64,000 nucleotides of DNA from Legionella rowbothamii (GTDB lineage: Bacteria > Pseudomonadota > Gammaproteobacteria > Legionellales > Legionellaceae): NCBI RefSeq assembly GCF_900639985.1, contig NZ_CAAAIM010000005.1, positions 124,001-188,000 on the forward strand. Direction: 5' to 3'. Of the stretch, positions 46,341 to 55,590 are shown one piece after another. Below the pieces are notes generated by a model, which was not told the DNA's origin, did not search any database, and saw only the letters and a list, made by a program, of their open reading frames with translations. Both the position numbers and the translations under genes were made by a program. How positions within the stretch are numbered: position 1 is the first letter of the stretch; every line of letters starts with the position of its first letter.

Positions 46341-47790
46341 TCCCACAAAACGTTTGTACCACTTGCTCTCCAGGCTGTGGTAATGATTGCAATTGTTCCA
46401 TATGGGCTTGTAATTGATAAGGATTCTTTAAGACCAACAACAGCGTATCCATTAAGCTACGGTCATTGTTTTTAATAAAATGATTAATGGCATTTTCCAC
46501 TAAATGATTCCTAGGGATGTACGCAGGATTAACTTGATTCATTTGATTTTTTATAATCTTAATGTCTATCGCTTGCTGTCTCACATAATTGGACCAATCA
46601 TTAACCCATTGTTCACTTTGAGCTTGCCCTCCTAAGGCTTGGCTCAAGCTTTTTTGCTGTTCTGGAGAATCAATCGCCTGGCTGAGCATGCGGAAGGTAT
46701 TAGTAAAATCAGGCTTGTGTTTTTGTAACAAAGCAAAAAATAGCTCAATGAGCTTCACTGTTTGCTCATTAAGCTCTTGTAAACCCAGCTTAGATTGTAC
46801 TTTAGCACTCCAATAATGATGGAAACGAGCAGGAAATGAGTTGAGAACATCATCTAAGAGGTGCTGCTCTTGTTCATTAAACAAAGGCTGTATCGTTAAA
46901 CGAAGAGTGGTTAAATTCCAGTGAGCTATAGTTGGTTGCTGGCCAAATGCATAGCGGCCCATTGCATCAATAGAGCTATAAACCCGCCCAAAATCAAATT
47001 CATCCATAAACGCACAAGGCCCATAATCCAATGTTTCTCCAGAAATAGCCATATTATCCGTATTCATAACTCCATGGATAAAACCAACGCCCATCCATTC
47101 GGCTATGAGGCTTGCTTGACGTTCCACAATGGCTTTAAATAACCCCAGATAAGGAACATCTTGCATCAATAACTCTGGAAAAGTCCGTTTTAGTGCATAG
47201 TTTGCCAGACATTTTAAAAGATGCCTATTTTCTTGGGTGGCTGCGTATTCAAAAGACCCCACGCGTAAACTGCTGGCCGCAATACGAGTAAGCACTCCTG
47301 CCGGGACTAATCCTGTTTGTCGATAGATCTTCTCATCAGAGGCAATTGCGGCAAGGCAACGGGTAGTGGGAATATTTAAACCATGCATTGCTTCGCTAAT
47401 GATATATTCTCTTAATACCGCTGAGAGTGGTGCTCGACCATCACCATTGCGAGAAAACCGGGTTCTTCCGGAGCCTTTTAATTGCATATCCCAGCGTGTT
47501 CCATCCTTTGTAACAATCTCTCCCAGCATTAGAGCTCGTCCATCTCCAAGAACTGGCACGAAATGACCAAATTGGTGACCAGAGTACGCCAGGGCAATGC
47601 TTTGCAATTGTGGAGGAGTCCAATTGCCTGCACAAATTGCTAAGGTTTCTTCTTCATTATAGGGCGCGACTTGGTGCCCAGAAAGAACGGCCGCTAATTC
47701 GTGATTGAATTGCACCAGAGAAGGGTTTGTAATAGGGGTGGGAGCAATTTTTTCATAAAAATTATCAGGCAATTGAAGATACGATGTCAT
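46336..47790 (-). CDS. selO: SelO/YdiU-family pseudokinase-fold AMPylator
   Basis: The ATG at 47790 gives 484 residues; a TTG six codons upstream is less likely. Family motifs are present: AYSGHQFGHFVPVLGDGRA, KGSGRTRFSRNGDGRAPL and GVMNTDNMAISGETLDYGPC with catalytic-type Asp residues. SelO proteins transfer AMP to protein Ser/Thr/Tyr under oxidative stress. The C-terminus ends FCGT, so the selenocysteine/Cys position near the end holds Cys. Confidence 0.93.
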   Translation of the reverse strand: MTSYLQLPDNFYEKIAPTPITNPSLVQFNHELAAVLSGHQVAPYNEEETLAICAGNWTPPQLQSIALAYSGHQFGHFVPVLGDGRALMLGEIVTKDGTRWDMQLKGSGRTRFSRNGDGRAPLSAVLREYIISEAMHGLNIPTTRCLAAIASDEKIYRQTGLVPAGVLTRIAASSLRVGSFEYAATQENRHLLKCLANYALKRTFPELLMQDVPYLGLFKAIVERQASLIAEWMGVGFIHGVMNTDNMAISGETLDYGPCAFMDEFDFGRVYSSIDAMGRYAFGQQPTIAHWNLTTLRLTIQPLFNEQEQHLLDDVLNSFPARFHHYWSAKVQSKLGLQELNEQTVKLIELFFALLQKHKPDFTNTFRMLSQAIDSPEQQKSLSQALGGQAQSEQWVNDWSNYVRQQAIDIKIIKNQMNQVNPAYIPRNHLVENAINHFIKNNDRSLMDTLLLVLKNPYQLQAHMEQLQSLPQPGEQVVQTFCGT

Positions 47791-47941
47791 GGTAATATTG
47801 GGAATCAAAACAAATCAGCCTATAAAAAAACTCTTAATACTTAATTATAGTTCCAGAGTTGTTTGAGCTAAAGGTCTAGCCTACAATTTACTATACGAAA
47901 GGAGCAGAACACGCAGCCGCGTGATTATCAAGGAGTTGAAA

Positions 47942-48685
47942 ATGGACAAACAAGTCGTTCTTATTACTGGGGCTCTTGCAGGTATCGGCAGGGCAACGGC
48001 CTTTGCTTTTGCTCATGAGGGAGCAAATCTTATTATTTCTGGGCGTCGACAAGAAGAGGGTGACTCTTTGGCAAAAGAATTGAGGGCATTAGGTGCTGAA
48101 GCTGAGTTTGTACGTGCTGATGTTCGCAATGAGGGGGACGTTAAGGCTTTAGTAGAGCAAACCATTAAACGTTTTGGTCGTTTGGATGTTGCGGTGAATA
48201 ATGCGGGGACAGAAGGAGAACAATCGTCAATAGTTGAAAGCACCGTTGAGAGTTATCACTCGGTGTTTGATACGAATGTTGTTGGTGTTCTTTTCTGTCT
48301 CAAATATGAGTTGCAAGCGATGCTCCTTCAACGCGCAGGTTCTATAATTAATATTTCTTCTGTGGCCGGTAAAAAAGGCTTTCCAGGTTCCTCTATTTAC
48401 TGTGCGAGTAAACATGCTGTTGAAGGCCTTACTAAAGTGGCTGCCCTTGAAGCAGCTAGCGCTAACGTACGAGTGAATGCCGTTTCCCCTGGGCCAATCG
48501 ATACTGCAATGTTTGACCGCTTTACTGCGACAGACGAAGTAAAACACGTATTTATTAATCAGGTTCCTTTAAAACGTTTAGGGCAACCTGATGAGGTCGC
48601 TAAGACAATTGTCTTTTTAGCCTCAGATAAAGCACCTTATATTACAGGTCAATTCATTGGGGTTGATGGTGGCTTAATGGCTTAA
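47942..48685 (+). CDS. SDR-family oxidoreductase
   Basis: The ATG at 47942 has AAGGAG seven bases upstream and gives 247 residues. It is a classical short-chain dehydrogenase: cofactor loop TGALAGIGRATA, NNAGTEGE (NNAG), catalytic S in NISSVAGKKG, Y-x-x-x-K in YCASKHA, and a C-terminal GQFIGVDGGLMA. R-R in ISGRRQ after the second strand suggests NADP(H). The substrate is not known. Confidence 0.92.
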   Translation: MDKQVVLITGALAGIGRATAFAFAHEGANLIISGRRQEEGDSLAKELRALGAEAEFVRADVRNEGDVKALVEQTIKRFGRLDVAVNNAGTEGEQSSIVESTVESYHSVFDTNVVGVLFCLKYELQAMLLQRAGSIINISSVAGKKGFPGSSIYCASKHAVEGLTKVAALEAASANVRVNAVSPGPIDTAMFDRFTATDEVKHVFINQVPLKRLGQPDEVAKTIVFLASDKAPYITGQFIGVDGGLMA

Positions 48686-48716
48686 AAACATTATCTTGAG
48701 AGTTTAGGCCGCGTGC

Positions 48717-48739
48717 AGGTTGGTCCATGAGTCCAACCT
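48717..48739 (+). terminator. Hairpin after the SDR gene
   Basis: AGGTTGG (48717-48723) and CCAACCT (48733-48739) with a 9-base loop, followed by AATTTATT. The core AGGTTGG resembles the dispersed GTAGGTTGGGCT hairpins. Confidence 0.45.
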
Positions 48740-48897
48740 AATTTATTGCGAAATATTCCTTAATTTAATGGCTGTATTCGCATAAATATGTCTCTAATGT
48801 AGTAATTAAGAAGAAATAAAACATTTTTTTCTTCAAAAGAATTACCAAATAGGGTAAAAGGGGCTCCGGAAAAATAAGAAGTAAGGAACCTATAATA

Positions 48898-49833
48898 ATG
48901 AAAAAAAAATGGTTACAGTTAACCTTATCTACTCTAGCAATAGCAACGTCAACTACTTACGCTGCAAGCACTTCACTAACTGATCGCTTCACACTGAATG
49001 CGTCAATTGGCTATTTAGCCGGAAAATCACAAGAGTTTGTGTACAATGATGGCGGAGCTGAAAAAGTAAGCCAATTAAATTGGAAAATTAATGGCGCTGC
49101 TGTGATTAAGGGCGAAGGAAATTATAAATTACTGCCCTGGCTTGATTTTAATGCCCAAGGATGGATAACTTTAGCCGATGGCGATGCAGTAATGGATGAT
49201 TATGATTGGTTAAACCCATTCCAAAGACATTGGAGCGACTGGTCACACAGCAAAGACACTGATTTACGCCAAGCTAATGAATTTGATTTCAACCTCAGAG
49301 CACGCTTTTTTAAACTATCATCAGTGCAATTGGCAGCCATGGTGGGGTATCAGCGAACTTTATTCAGTTTCTTAGCCAAAGGCGGATGTTATATTTATAA
49401 CGACGGTATGGATGTGGGTTGCTTCCCCGAGGGAGAAAAGGGGATTGGTTATAAGCAAACCTTTAGTACCCCATATATTGGAATATTAGGTAATTATCGT
49501 ATTAACGCCTATGAGCTTAATGCTCTGTTTAAATACAGTAGCTGGGTCACTGCAAAAGACGTAGATCAGCATTATATGCGTGATCTTACATTCCATGATG
49601 GCGGGCATAATTTTGAGTTTTATAATGTTACGGTTAATGCAGGTTATTATATAAGACCACAAATTAAACTCTTTACCGAAGGCAGTTTTAGTTACGTACC
49701 TAATAAGATTGCAGACACGAACATAAGGGATAATGTAACTTCTGAAGAAACTTATATTCCAGCCAGTGCGGGACTCAATAATAAAAATATGGTGCTTTCT
49801 GTAGGCATTCAATACAAAGGTATGGCGGGATAA
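48898..49833 (+). CDS. Omptin-family outer-membrane aspartyl protease
   Basis: The 311-residue protein has a signal peptide (about 1-22) and alternating aromatic strands of a ten-stranded barrel ending in Gly. The catalytic residues of OmpT/Pla appear conserved: D101 and D103 in MDDYDWLN, and D223-Q-H225 in KDVDQHYMRDLTF. It should cleave at basic residues on the cell surface if LPS binds. C164 and C175 could form a disulphide in an outer loop. The gene stands alone with its own leader. Confidence 0.9.
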   Translation: MKKKWLQLTLSTLAIATSTTYAASTSLTDRFTLNASIGYLAGKSQEFVYNDGGAEKVSQLNWKINGAAVIKGEGNYKLLPWLDFNAQGWITLADGDAVMDDYDWLNPFQRHWSDWSHSKDTDLRQANEFDFNLRARFFKLSSVQLAAMVGYQRTLFSFLAKGGCYIYNDGMDVGCFPEGEKGIGYKQTFSTPYIGILGNYRINAYELNALFKYSSWVTAKDVDQHYMRDLTFHDGGHNFEFYNVTVNAGYYIRPQIKLFTEGSFSYVPNKIADTNIRDNVTSEETYIPASAGLNNKNMVLSVGIQYKGMAG

Positions 49834-49907
49834 TTGTAGAAAAGCAATTGAAAGATTTCTATACATTAGGTAAACTGTTCAGTCAATTCGCTGACTTGGA
49901 GAATCTA

Positions 49908-49988
49908 ATGACTAAAGAAGAAATGATCTGTCGTATCCTTCGTTACGTAACTCAAAAGCCAAGTGCACAAAAGACTTGCTGCGCTTAA
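49908..49988 (+). CDS. 26-residue leader ORF coupled to the next gene
   Basis: GGAG seven bases before the ATG opens a frame of 26 codons, rich in Lys/Arg and ending T-C-C-A. Its TAA stop shares a base with the ATG of the following gene (TAATG), the usual sign of translational coupling. It could be a tiny protein or a leader controlling the gene at 49988. Confidence 0.35.
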   Translation: MTKEEMICRILRYVTQKPSAQKTCCA

Positions 49989-50389
49989 TGAGTATGGAAC
50001 TTATGCACGTACTGAGCTACCGTAATCCTGCGGTAGTCAGTTATTTTTGCCATCACCATCCGGAGTTTAGTAAGCAAGAGGGAGAGCTTTTGTTTGCTGA
50101 TCTTTTGGGATGGTTATGGTTAAATCAACAACGAGCAAAACAGGGTAAAAAAACGTATCTCTTTGGCCCCTTGCTCATTCTCGACCAATTATGGCATGCC
50201 TTCATTTTGCATACTAAGGACTATATGCATTTTTCTCAGCACTATTTTGGCACCTATATACATCATGATGTTGAACCGATTGGTTTTGAACATTTCATGG
50301 AAGAAGAGGAGTTGCGTGATTATTTGCAAGACTGCTTTGGCTATTTAGGTGAAGAATGGGTTGCTCGACGCTTTGCTGATGCGTTTTAA
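49988..50389 (+). CDS. Conserved protein with an LDQLWHAFILHTKDY motif
   Basis: From the coupled ATG it has 133 residues; ATG codons at 49994 and 50003 are alternatives. It is soluble, helical and His/Trp-rich. The segment LDQLWHAFILHTKDYMHF resembles the D-x-x-W-H-x-x-x-L-H-x-x-x-Y motif of glycine-rich-protein-like (DUF1399-type) sequences. The function is unknown. Its last four bases overlap the convergent dciA gene. Confidence 0.6.
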   Translation: MSMELMHVLSYRNPAVVSYFCHHHPEFSKQEGELLFADLLGWLWLNQQRAKQGKKTYLFGPLLILDQLWHAFILHTKDYMHFSQHYFGTYIHHDVEPIGFEHFMEEEELRDYLQDCFGYLGEEWVARRFADAF

Positions 50390-50805
50390 ACATCCTCTGC
50401 TAAATGCAGTAATGCTTTTTGTAAGGGTTCATAACTGCAGAGCTGACTTTCGCTGATAATCACTTCTTTGGCTTTTGCTGATAATTGTTGTTTTTGCTGT
50501 TCAGCGGGTTTTTCATGCTGCACGGCAGGGACAACCACAGAGACTTTAATTGAGAGCAATTGATAGAGGCCGGCTTTACGCAAATTATCACGTAGCTCTG
50601 GAATTAAATAGCGTAATTGCGATGACCAGGCGGCATTGGCTGTGGTAATTAATAAACAACCTTTGTTAAAACTCCCCACCTGACATTCTTTGGCTAATTC
50701 ATCTGGAAGAAATTGGCGTAACTTACTGGATAGTTCTTCTAGCTGCAATGAACGTTGGCAAAGGTCAACGAGTTGTTTATTCAGGCAACGATTAATAGAG
50801 CGCAT
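50386..50805 (-). CDS. dciA: DciA-like (DUF721) helicase-loading protein
   Basis: The 139-residue protein has an N-terminal DUF721/KH-like domain with the typical LPDELAKECQVGSFNKGCLLITTANAAWSSQLRYL arrangement (hydrophobic strand, A-x-W-x-x-x-L-R-x-L), followed by a polar Gln-rich tail. DciA is the ancestral loader of the DnaB replicative helicase in bacteria without DnaC. It overlaps the convergent gene by four bases. Confidence 0.82.
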   Translation of the reverse strand: MRSINRCLNKQLVDLCQRSLQLEELSSKLRQFLPDELAKECQVGSFNKGCLLITTANAAWSSQLRYLIPELRDNLRKAGLYQLLSIKVSVVVPAVQHEKPAEQQKQQLSAKAKEVIISESQLCSYEPLQKALLHLAEDV

Positions 50806-50991
50806 GGTTTTATCTTTATTTAAACTGAGTCAACTATAGAATAGCAAATTAATGCGAAATACCATATTATATTTTTATATGGATGGTCGTTAAAAATACA
50901 GCTTTAGTATTCTTTAGTATTTAAGAGAACATTAAACGTAGCGCGTAAGCAGGGCTGTAAAGCTGAGCAGATATTGGTTGCTAGTCCCAAT

Positions 50992-51015
50992 GCTGGGCTT
51001 TACAGCCCAGCCTAC
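50992..51015. repeat. GCTGGGCT-type hairpin upstream of the PH-domain gene
   Basis: GCTGGGCT (50992-50999) and AGCCCAGC (51004-51011) followed by CTAC, nearly identical to the copy at 16513. The remaining 257-base gap between dciA and the PH gene holds no gene that I can see. Confidence 0.5.
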
Positions 51016-51062
51016 ATTTTAGATGTGAGAAGCAACAGGGATATTTAAAACATAGGTGAATA

Positions 51063-51512
51063 ATGATTGATAAAACAACAGACAGTAACGTTGTCTATTT
51101 TACCCGAATGCATTGGATTATATTTTTTTGGCCTAGTCTCGCTTTGGGCGGTGCTTTAGGTCTTGCATCTTATGTCCCTCACTTTCGTGAAGTTGGTTAT
51201 GGCTTGGCATTCTTTTCTTTAGCATGGATGTTTATGACGTGGGTTACATACTATTTTTCCTCTTTGACTATAAAGACTAACCAAGTAATTTTACGTACTG
51301 GAATTGTAGTCAGACGAACGATTGATATCCCCTTAAACAAGATTGAAGCAATCGACATACGCCAATCAATCATGGGCAGTATTTTACGTTATGGTATGGT
51401 ATCTATTACTGGTACGGGAGGAACACGCCGTGTCATTAACTATTTAAATAATCCCTTAACGTGTAGGCGTTATATTGAACAATTGATGGATCAGATGCAT
51501 AACAATGATTAA
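51063..51512 (+). CDS. Membrane protein with bacterial PH (bPH2) domain
   Basis: The 149-residue protein has two membrane segments (about 17-37 and 44-65) followed by a bPH2 domain with LTIKTNQVILRTGIVVRRTIDIPLNKIEAIDI and the QSIMGSILRYGMVSITGTGG core. This matches the YdbS/YdbT-like DUF304 family. Its role is not established. Confidence 0.82.
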   Translation: MIDKTTDSNVVYFTRMHWIIFFWPSLALGGALGLASYVPHFREVGYGLAFFSLAWMFMTWVTYYFSSLTIKTNQVILRTGIVVRRTIDIPLNKIEAIDIRQSIMGSILRYGMVSITGTGGTRRVINYLNNPLTCRRYIEQLMDQMHNND

Positions 51513-51516
51513 TGCA

Positions 51517-51544
51517 GTACGTCATCCCTCTGAGGATGACGTAC
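51517..51544. terminator. Bidirectional hairpin between convergent genes
   Basis: GTACGTCATCC (51517-51527) and GGATGACGTAC (51534-51544) are exact reverse complements with a 6-base loop, placed between the 3' ends of the PH-domain and deaminase genes. Confidence 0.65.
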
Positions 51545-51562
51545 TTAGAATGACCGGCTTTT

Positions 51563-52537
51563 CTAAATCCGAGCTAATAATTCTTCTTTAGTTTGCTGAT
51601 CAACAAATGCTGCTTCAATCGCCATACGTGTAATCGCATTCATTGTCTCATCAGTGTAATTGTAAGATTCCTGGACTCGTTGATATTCCAGCCCAAGAGT
51701 TGTACTCATAAATGGAGGATCATCTGAACTGATAGAGACCTTCATGCCTGCTTCATAAAATTTAGGGAAGGGGTGACTTCTCATGTCGTTAAACAAACCT
51801 AAAAAGATATTGCTGGTTGGGCAAACTTCTAAGGTAATGCCCCGCTCTTTAACCATTGCCATTGTTTCTGGAGAGTAAATTGAATTAACCCCATGTCCAA
51901 TACGTGTGATAGGTAGATTCTCCATCGCTTCAACCATACCACTTGCAGGGGCAAACTCACCCGCATGAACGGTGCATCCTAAACCGGCATCTGCAGCAAT
52001 TTGATAAGCTTTGGTAAATTGTTTTGGAGGGAAGTTTGCTTCATCACCACCTAAGCCAAAGCCGGTAACACATGGGAAAATGTCTTTATGTGCTTGTCGT
52101 GCCAAACGCTCAGCGGCTTCAACACCAAAATGACGAACTGCAATGAGGATAATACGTCCTACAATGTTAAATTGTTCTTTAGCATCATCAACTGCTTGTT
52201 GAATTGCAACTAGGTGTTCTGCTGAAGGGATACCACTAGAAAGTTCGGCATGATCAGGAGAATAGGACATCTCGACATAAATGGCATTTTCTTGTGCTCG
52301 AGACCTTAAGTAGTCAAAAGTAATATCATAATAATCGCGTGGATCTTTGATTACCGCTGCAAGTGTGTCGTAAACTTTAAGAAAATCTAGAAAGTCTTTA
52401 GACAAATAGCTTTTTCCATCGTGGGCCACAAGTCCAGAGGGTAAGGTTAATTTATTTCGACTGGCTAATGTGGCGGCCAGCTCCGGAGTAATTGTGCCTT
52501 CTAAGTGGACATGCAATTCTGCTTTCTTTAAACTCAT
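51563..52537 (-). CDS. Adenosine/adenine deaminase
   Basis: The 324-residue amidohydrolase has metal ligands in ELHVHLEGT (H9, H11), a third His in TVHAGE, catalytic Glu in the same motif, RIGHGVN and the last metal ligand in SSDDPPF. It deaminates adenosine to inosine, or adenine to hypoxanthine; members of this size include both. Choice between the two needs a comparison of the substrate pocket. It is transcribed alone. Confidence 0.88.
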   Translation of the reverse strand: MSLKKAELHVHLEGTITPELAATLASRNKLTLPSGLVAHDGKSYLSKDFLDFLKVYDTLAAVIKDPRDYYDITFDYLRSRAQENAIYVEMSYSPDHAELSSGIPSAEHLVAIQQAVDDAKEQFNIVGRIILIAVRHFGVEAAERLARQAHKDIFPCVTGFGLGGDEANFPPKQFTKAYQIAADAGLGCTVHAGEFAPASGMVEAMENLPITRIGHGVNSIYSPETMAMVKERGITLEVCPTSNIFLGLFNDMRSHPFPKFYEAGMKVSISSDDPPFMSTTLGLEYQRVQESYNYTDETMNAITRMAIEAAFVDQQTKEELLARI

Positions 52538-52636
52538 GATTGCCTTGGTATTTTCTTTTAAATGTTGCCAATGGTAACTTAGATGAAAAAGTTATAAAAT
52601 AGCTGTTTTAAGAATGTGCGAATTTTGGGATTGATT

Positions 52637-52822
52637 ATGAATAGCAATGATATAGATAAAGCTTATGTAAGCCCTTATGATAAATTTTTATTTGAATTTG
52701 ATGCAACTCATAGTAAGTCAGAATCACAAATCAAAGAAATTACTAAGCACAAACGTTTAGATAATATTCGTGATAACAAAGATCATCAAGAGCAAAAAGG
52801 AGAGATTTGGGAGGGTTTCTAA
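52637..52822 (+). CDS. Small conserved protein, CBU_0585-like
   Basis: The ATG at 52637 gives 61 residues with D-I-D-K-A-Y-V-S-P-Y-D-K-F-L-F-E-F-D near the start and a basic, helical second half. It resembles a short family shared by Legionella and Coxiella (CBU_0585-like) with no known role. A terminator follows. Confidence 0.6.
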   Translation: MNSNDIDKAYVSPYDKFLFEFDATHSKSESQIKEITKHKRLDNIRDNKDHQEQKGEIWEGF

Positions 52823-52862
52823 GCGTTTTTCTATCCTTTCTACCTTATTTGACTTATTTCGT

Positions 52863-52907
52863 AATAGCTCAGGAGAATATACTTTATCTGAGCTATTGTT
52901 TTATTTT
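52863..52907 (+). terminator. Intrinsic terminator after the small conserved gene
   Basis: AATAGCTCAG (52863-52872) and CTGAGCTATT (52888-52897) form a 10-bp perfect stem with a 15-base loop, followed by GTTTTATTTT. The remaining gap to 53094 shows no gene. Confidence 0.75.
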
Positions 52908-53094
52908 GCAATAGCCCCTCAAAGTTCAAAACAGATCTCCTGAATTGATACCTTTCTTAGAGGTTAATTATCAGCGTTAGTTCCCAATTATAGCTAAACC
53001 TCACCCTCCTTATTAGGATAGGTTGAGTCATTTCCAGAAAAAATGCACCAACCCCTTTTTTGAATTACGTACTTATTTATAAATTGCAAGAGCA

Positions 53095-53127
53095 GTTAAG
53101 ATTAACTTAATTTTGTTGTGGTAGATT
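53095..53127 (+). promoter_or_regulatory. PmrA-type tandem box and -10 of the ankyrin gene
   Basis: GTTAAGATT (53095-53103), two bases, then CTTAATTTT (53106-53114), with 7/9 and 8/9 matches to cTTAATatT. TAGATT (53122-53127) is a candidate -10. The second half-site starts 16 bases before the -10, exactly as at 9516-9548. Confidence 0.55.
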
Positions 53128-53199
53128 TAAAAAATAGCGTATAGAAAAAATAATAACCAAGATGCTACCAAATTACTTTTGAACGGTTGGGATTCTATT

Positions 53200-55536
53200 A
53201 TGCAAGAAAAACGTATTCGAGAAGTTATTGGTAATGTTGAGAAATATTTAGTGCATTCTGGAATCAGTCATCATTTTAAAGAGCACGGTATTTTTAGTCA
53301 TATTGATTTTGCTGAGGAAATCAAAAAACTCATAGTTCAAAGTGAGGCAGCTCAATTAAATTCTTCTGAACCTCTCATAAAGAAAAATATTAATATAGCG
53401 GAGTGCATGGAAGAGCTTGGCCAGGAAAATTATGAGTCAATAGCAGAAATGGCCTTTCTTGATTTATTTAAGTTAATAGATTTTATTGGTATTTCTCAAG
53501 GAAGAATCATTAGTAATATAAGAAAATATCAGCAATCAATTGGTACGGACGAAGAAGATCTCATAGATTCCAGGGGACAATGTGCCGGTATTGTTTTAGC
53601 TTATATTGCTAGCGAAACCAATAAAGGAGGCTCACACACTCCTTATCAATTGCAATTTTTTGAACAGTTTCTGTCACGCATTGCATATTGGGATGGTGAA
53701 TCAGCTATTGATGAATCCTTACGAAGTGATTTGGACTTTTTTATAAAAAAAGTTGGCGCACTACAGGAACAGCAATTAAATCCCTTCCCTGTCCTTAATG
53801 ACATGCTGAATGGCGACAGTCCTCATAGTAATCTATCTTTATCCTGGGTGCACAATCAGCACACGCTTGGCTTTATTTTTAAAGAAGTATACAAAACTCA
53901 GCCACAACTACTTTATTTAGCTGCTGACCAGCATGTCTCAATGGTTCAGCCCCTTTCTGAAAATGAAATTCTTTATTTTAATCCTAATCAGCAATTTGGC
54001 TCAATGAGATTAAAAGCCGATGATACTTTTTATGATTTATTTTGTGGTGGGCTTAGTACCGGTCATAGTAATACCTATGTAGATAGGATGCCACTTTCTT
54101 TAGAGTGTTTTAGCTCCAATAATAGCGAAATGGATTTAGAAACACTTCTCAATACGCTGATAAATATCACGATAGAACATGATCCTGAGGCTAGGTTTAA
54201 AACTATGGATTCAGAAAATGCTGTTCGAGCTGTGGTAAATAGGCAAGCATCTAATGGCAGAACGGCGTTGATGGAGGCTACTATTCGTGGAAATTTAGCT
54301 GAAGTAAGATTACTTCTTCATAAATATGGTGCGGATCCTCGACTGATTGATATAAAACATAAGGATGCATTGCGGTATGCCATTCTCCATGGACGTGAAG
54401 ATATTGCTTTGGAAATTTTAAACCACAAGGCAATGACGGGAGTAAACAAAGTTTTGGACGGCATGACCTATTTACATTTGGCGCTTTTGAATAAGTGCAT
54501 TAAAGTTGCAAATAAATTATTATCAACAGAAGATATTCAATTGAATACCGTATCCAAAGAGCAGGCATTCAAAGGCTTCACTCCACTTCATTTTGCTATT
54601 CTTAAAGGCCTTGATGAGGTCAGCGAACACTTAATTAATAATGAAGATGTCTTATTAAATACTGCGGAAAAAGAATGTGGAATGACCCCTTTGCATTTGG
54701 CAATTGATCGACATAATCCCAAAGTAGTTCGTTTATTACTCCAACAAAAACGAGTTAATATCGATAAATGTTCTACTCAATTTGATGAAGCTCATCCACA
54801 AGGATTTAATGCATTTGTTTATTTAGCTAAAGAGTTTAGTTATCTTGATACGGAGGAGTTAGATTATCCTGACACATGTGCTGCTCTAGCTGATATCTAT
54901 GAGCAACTTCTGGAGGCTAATGTCTCACAGGATGGGTTAACTTCAGAGGATCGGTTATTTTTATTTGAACATTTAATACATCATAATGAGCGTTATGTTC
55001 CTGATTTACTAAAAAATATACGTCAGGGACTAATTAAGTTAGAAAATGAGGAGCAATGTATCAAATTGGTCGACTATTTAATTAGTCATGAGCATGTAGA
55101 ATTAAATGAGAGTGATTATAATTTACTCGACTTTTATTTAACTTACTGCTCCGAAATTGATTTGGAGGCAATAGAACGGCACCAACATGCTGCACCAGAG
55201 TTAATCTCTCGCTTGTCGGAAGCAAATCAACAGCAGTTAATAGCGCTCATTTCAGAAGCATCAGCAGAGGAGTCTTACCAATCTCAATCGGTACAGCCTA
55301 ACGTGGAACCACTTCAACAAGAAAGTCATCGGCCTTCTCATTTAGTGAGTCAAGGCTTTTTCAAACCATCGCCGCCAAAAACAACGCTTTATTCGAATGT
55401 AACTCTTCTTACGCTGATTGGATTAGCTAGCATAGGGACTTTCATGTTGCAGTATCCGGCTATTCTAAATGCTTTACTGGGGCAGCCCACTATAGAGGGG
55501 AGCAACCAAAACCAGCAAGGTGGGCCAGGACTTTAA
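53200..55536 (+). CDS. Ankyrin-repeat protein with probable C58-like cysteine-protease domain, candidate effector
   Basis: The ATG at 53200 gives 778 residues without a signal peptide. The N-terminal half has a papain-like set: C128 in SRGQCAGIVLAY, H245 in ADQHVSMVQ and N261 in ILYFNPNQQFG. Order and context match YopT/AvrPphB (C58) enzymes, where the last residue is Asp in F-x-D-P-N. About five ankyrin repeats follow (about 345-515; NGRTALMEAT, GFTPLHFAI, GMTPLHLAI). A single hydrophobic segment lies near 730-755. Similar ankyrin/cysteine-protease proteins (LegA7-like) are Dot/Icm effectors. The PmrA-type box upstream supports this. Confidence 0.72.
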   Translation: MQEKRIREVIGNVEKYLVHSGISHHFKEHGIFSHIDFAEEIKKLIVQSEAAQLNSSEPLIKKNINIAECMEELGQENYESIAEMAFLDLFKLIDFIGISQGRIISNIRKYQQSIGTDEEDLIDSRGQCAGIVLAYIASETNKGGSHTPYQLQFFEQFLSRIAYWDGESAIDESLRSDLDFFIKKVGALQEQQLNPFPVLNDMLNGDSPHSNLSLSWVHNQHTLGFIFKEVYKTQPQLLYLAADQHVSMVQPLSENEILYFNPNQQFGSMRLKADDTFYDLFCGGLSTGHSNTYVDRMPLSLECFSSNNSEMDLETLLNTLINITIEHDPEARFKTMDSENAVRAVVNRQASNGRTALMEATIRGNLAEVRLLLHKYGADPRLIDIKHKDALRYAILHGREDIALEILNHKAMTGVNKVLDGMTYLHLALLNKCIKVANKLLSTEDIQLNTVSKEQAFKGFTPLHFAILKGLDEVSEHLINNEDVLLNTAEKECGMTPLHLAIDRHNPKVVRLLLQQKRVNIDKCSTQFDEAHPQGFNAFVYLAKEFSYLDTEELDYPDTCAALADIYEQLLEANVSQDGLTSEDRLFLFEHLIHHNERYVPDLLKNIRQGLIKLENEEQCIKLVDYLISHEHVELNESDYNLLDFYLTYCSEIDLEAIERHQHAAPELISRLSEANQQQLIALISEASAEESYQSQSVQPNVEPLQQESHRPSHLVSQGFFKPSPPKTTLYSNVTLLTLIGLASIGTFMLQYPAILNALLGQPTIEGSNQNQQGGPGL

Positions 55537-55590
55537 ATGATAAGGTATTGTTAAATTTTGACCAATTTATTACAATATGGAACATTTTAA

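Noticed and set aside
47831-47846. CTTAATACTTAATTA as a PmrA site near selO
   Set aside because: Repeat spacing is seven bases, not eleven.
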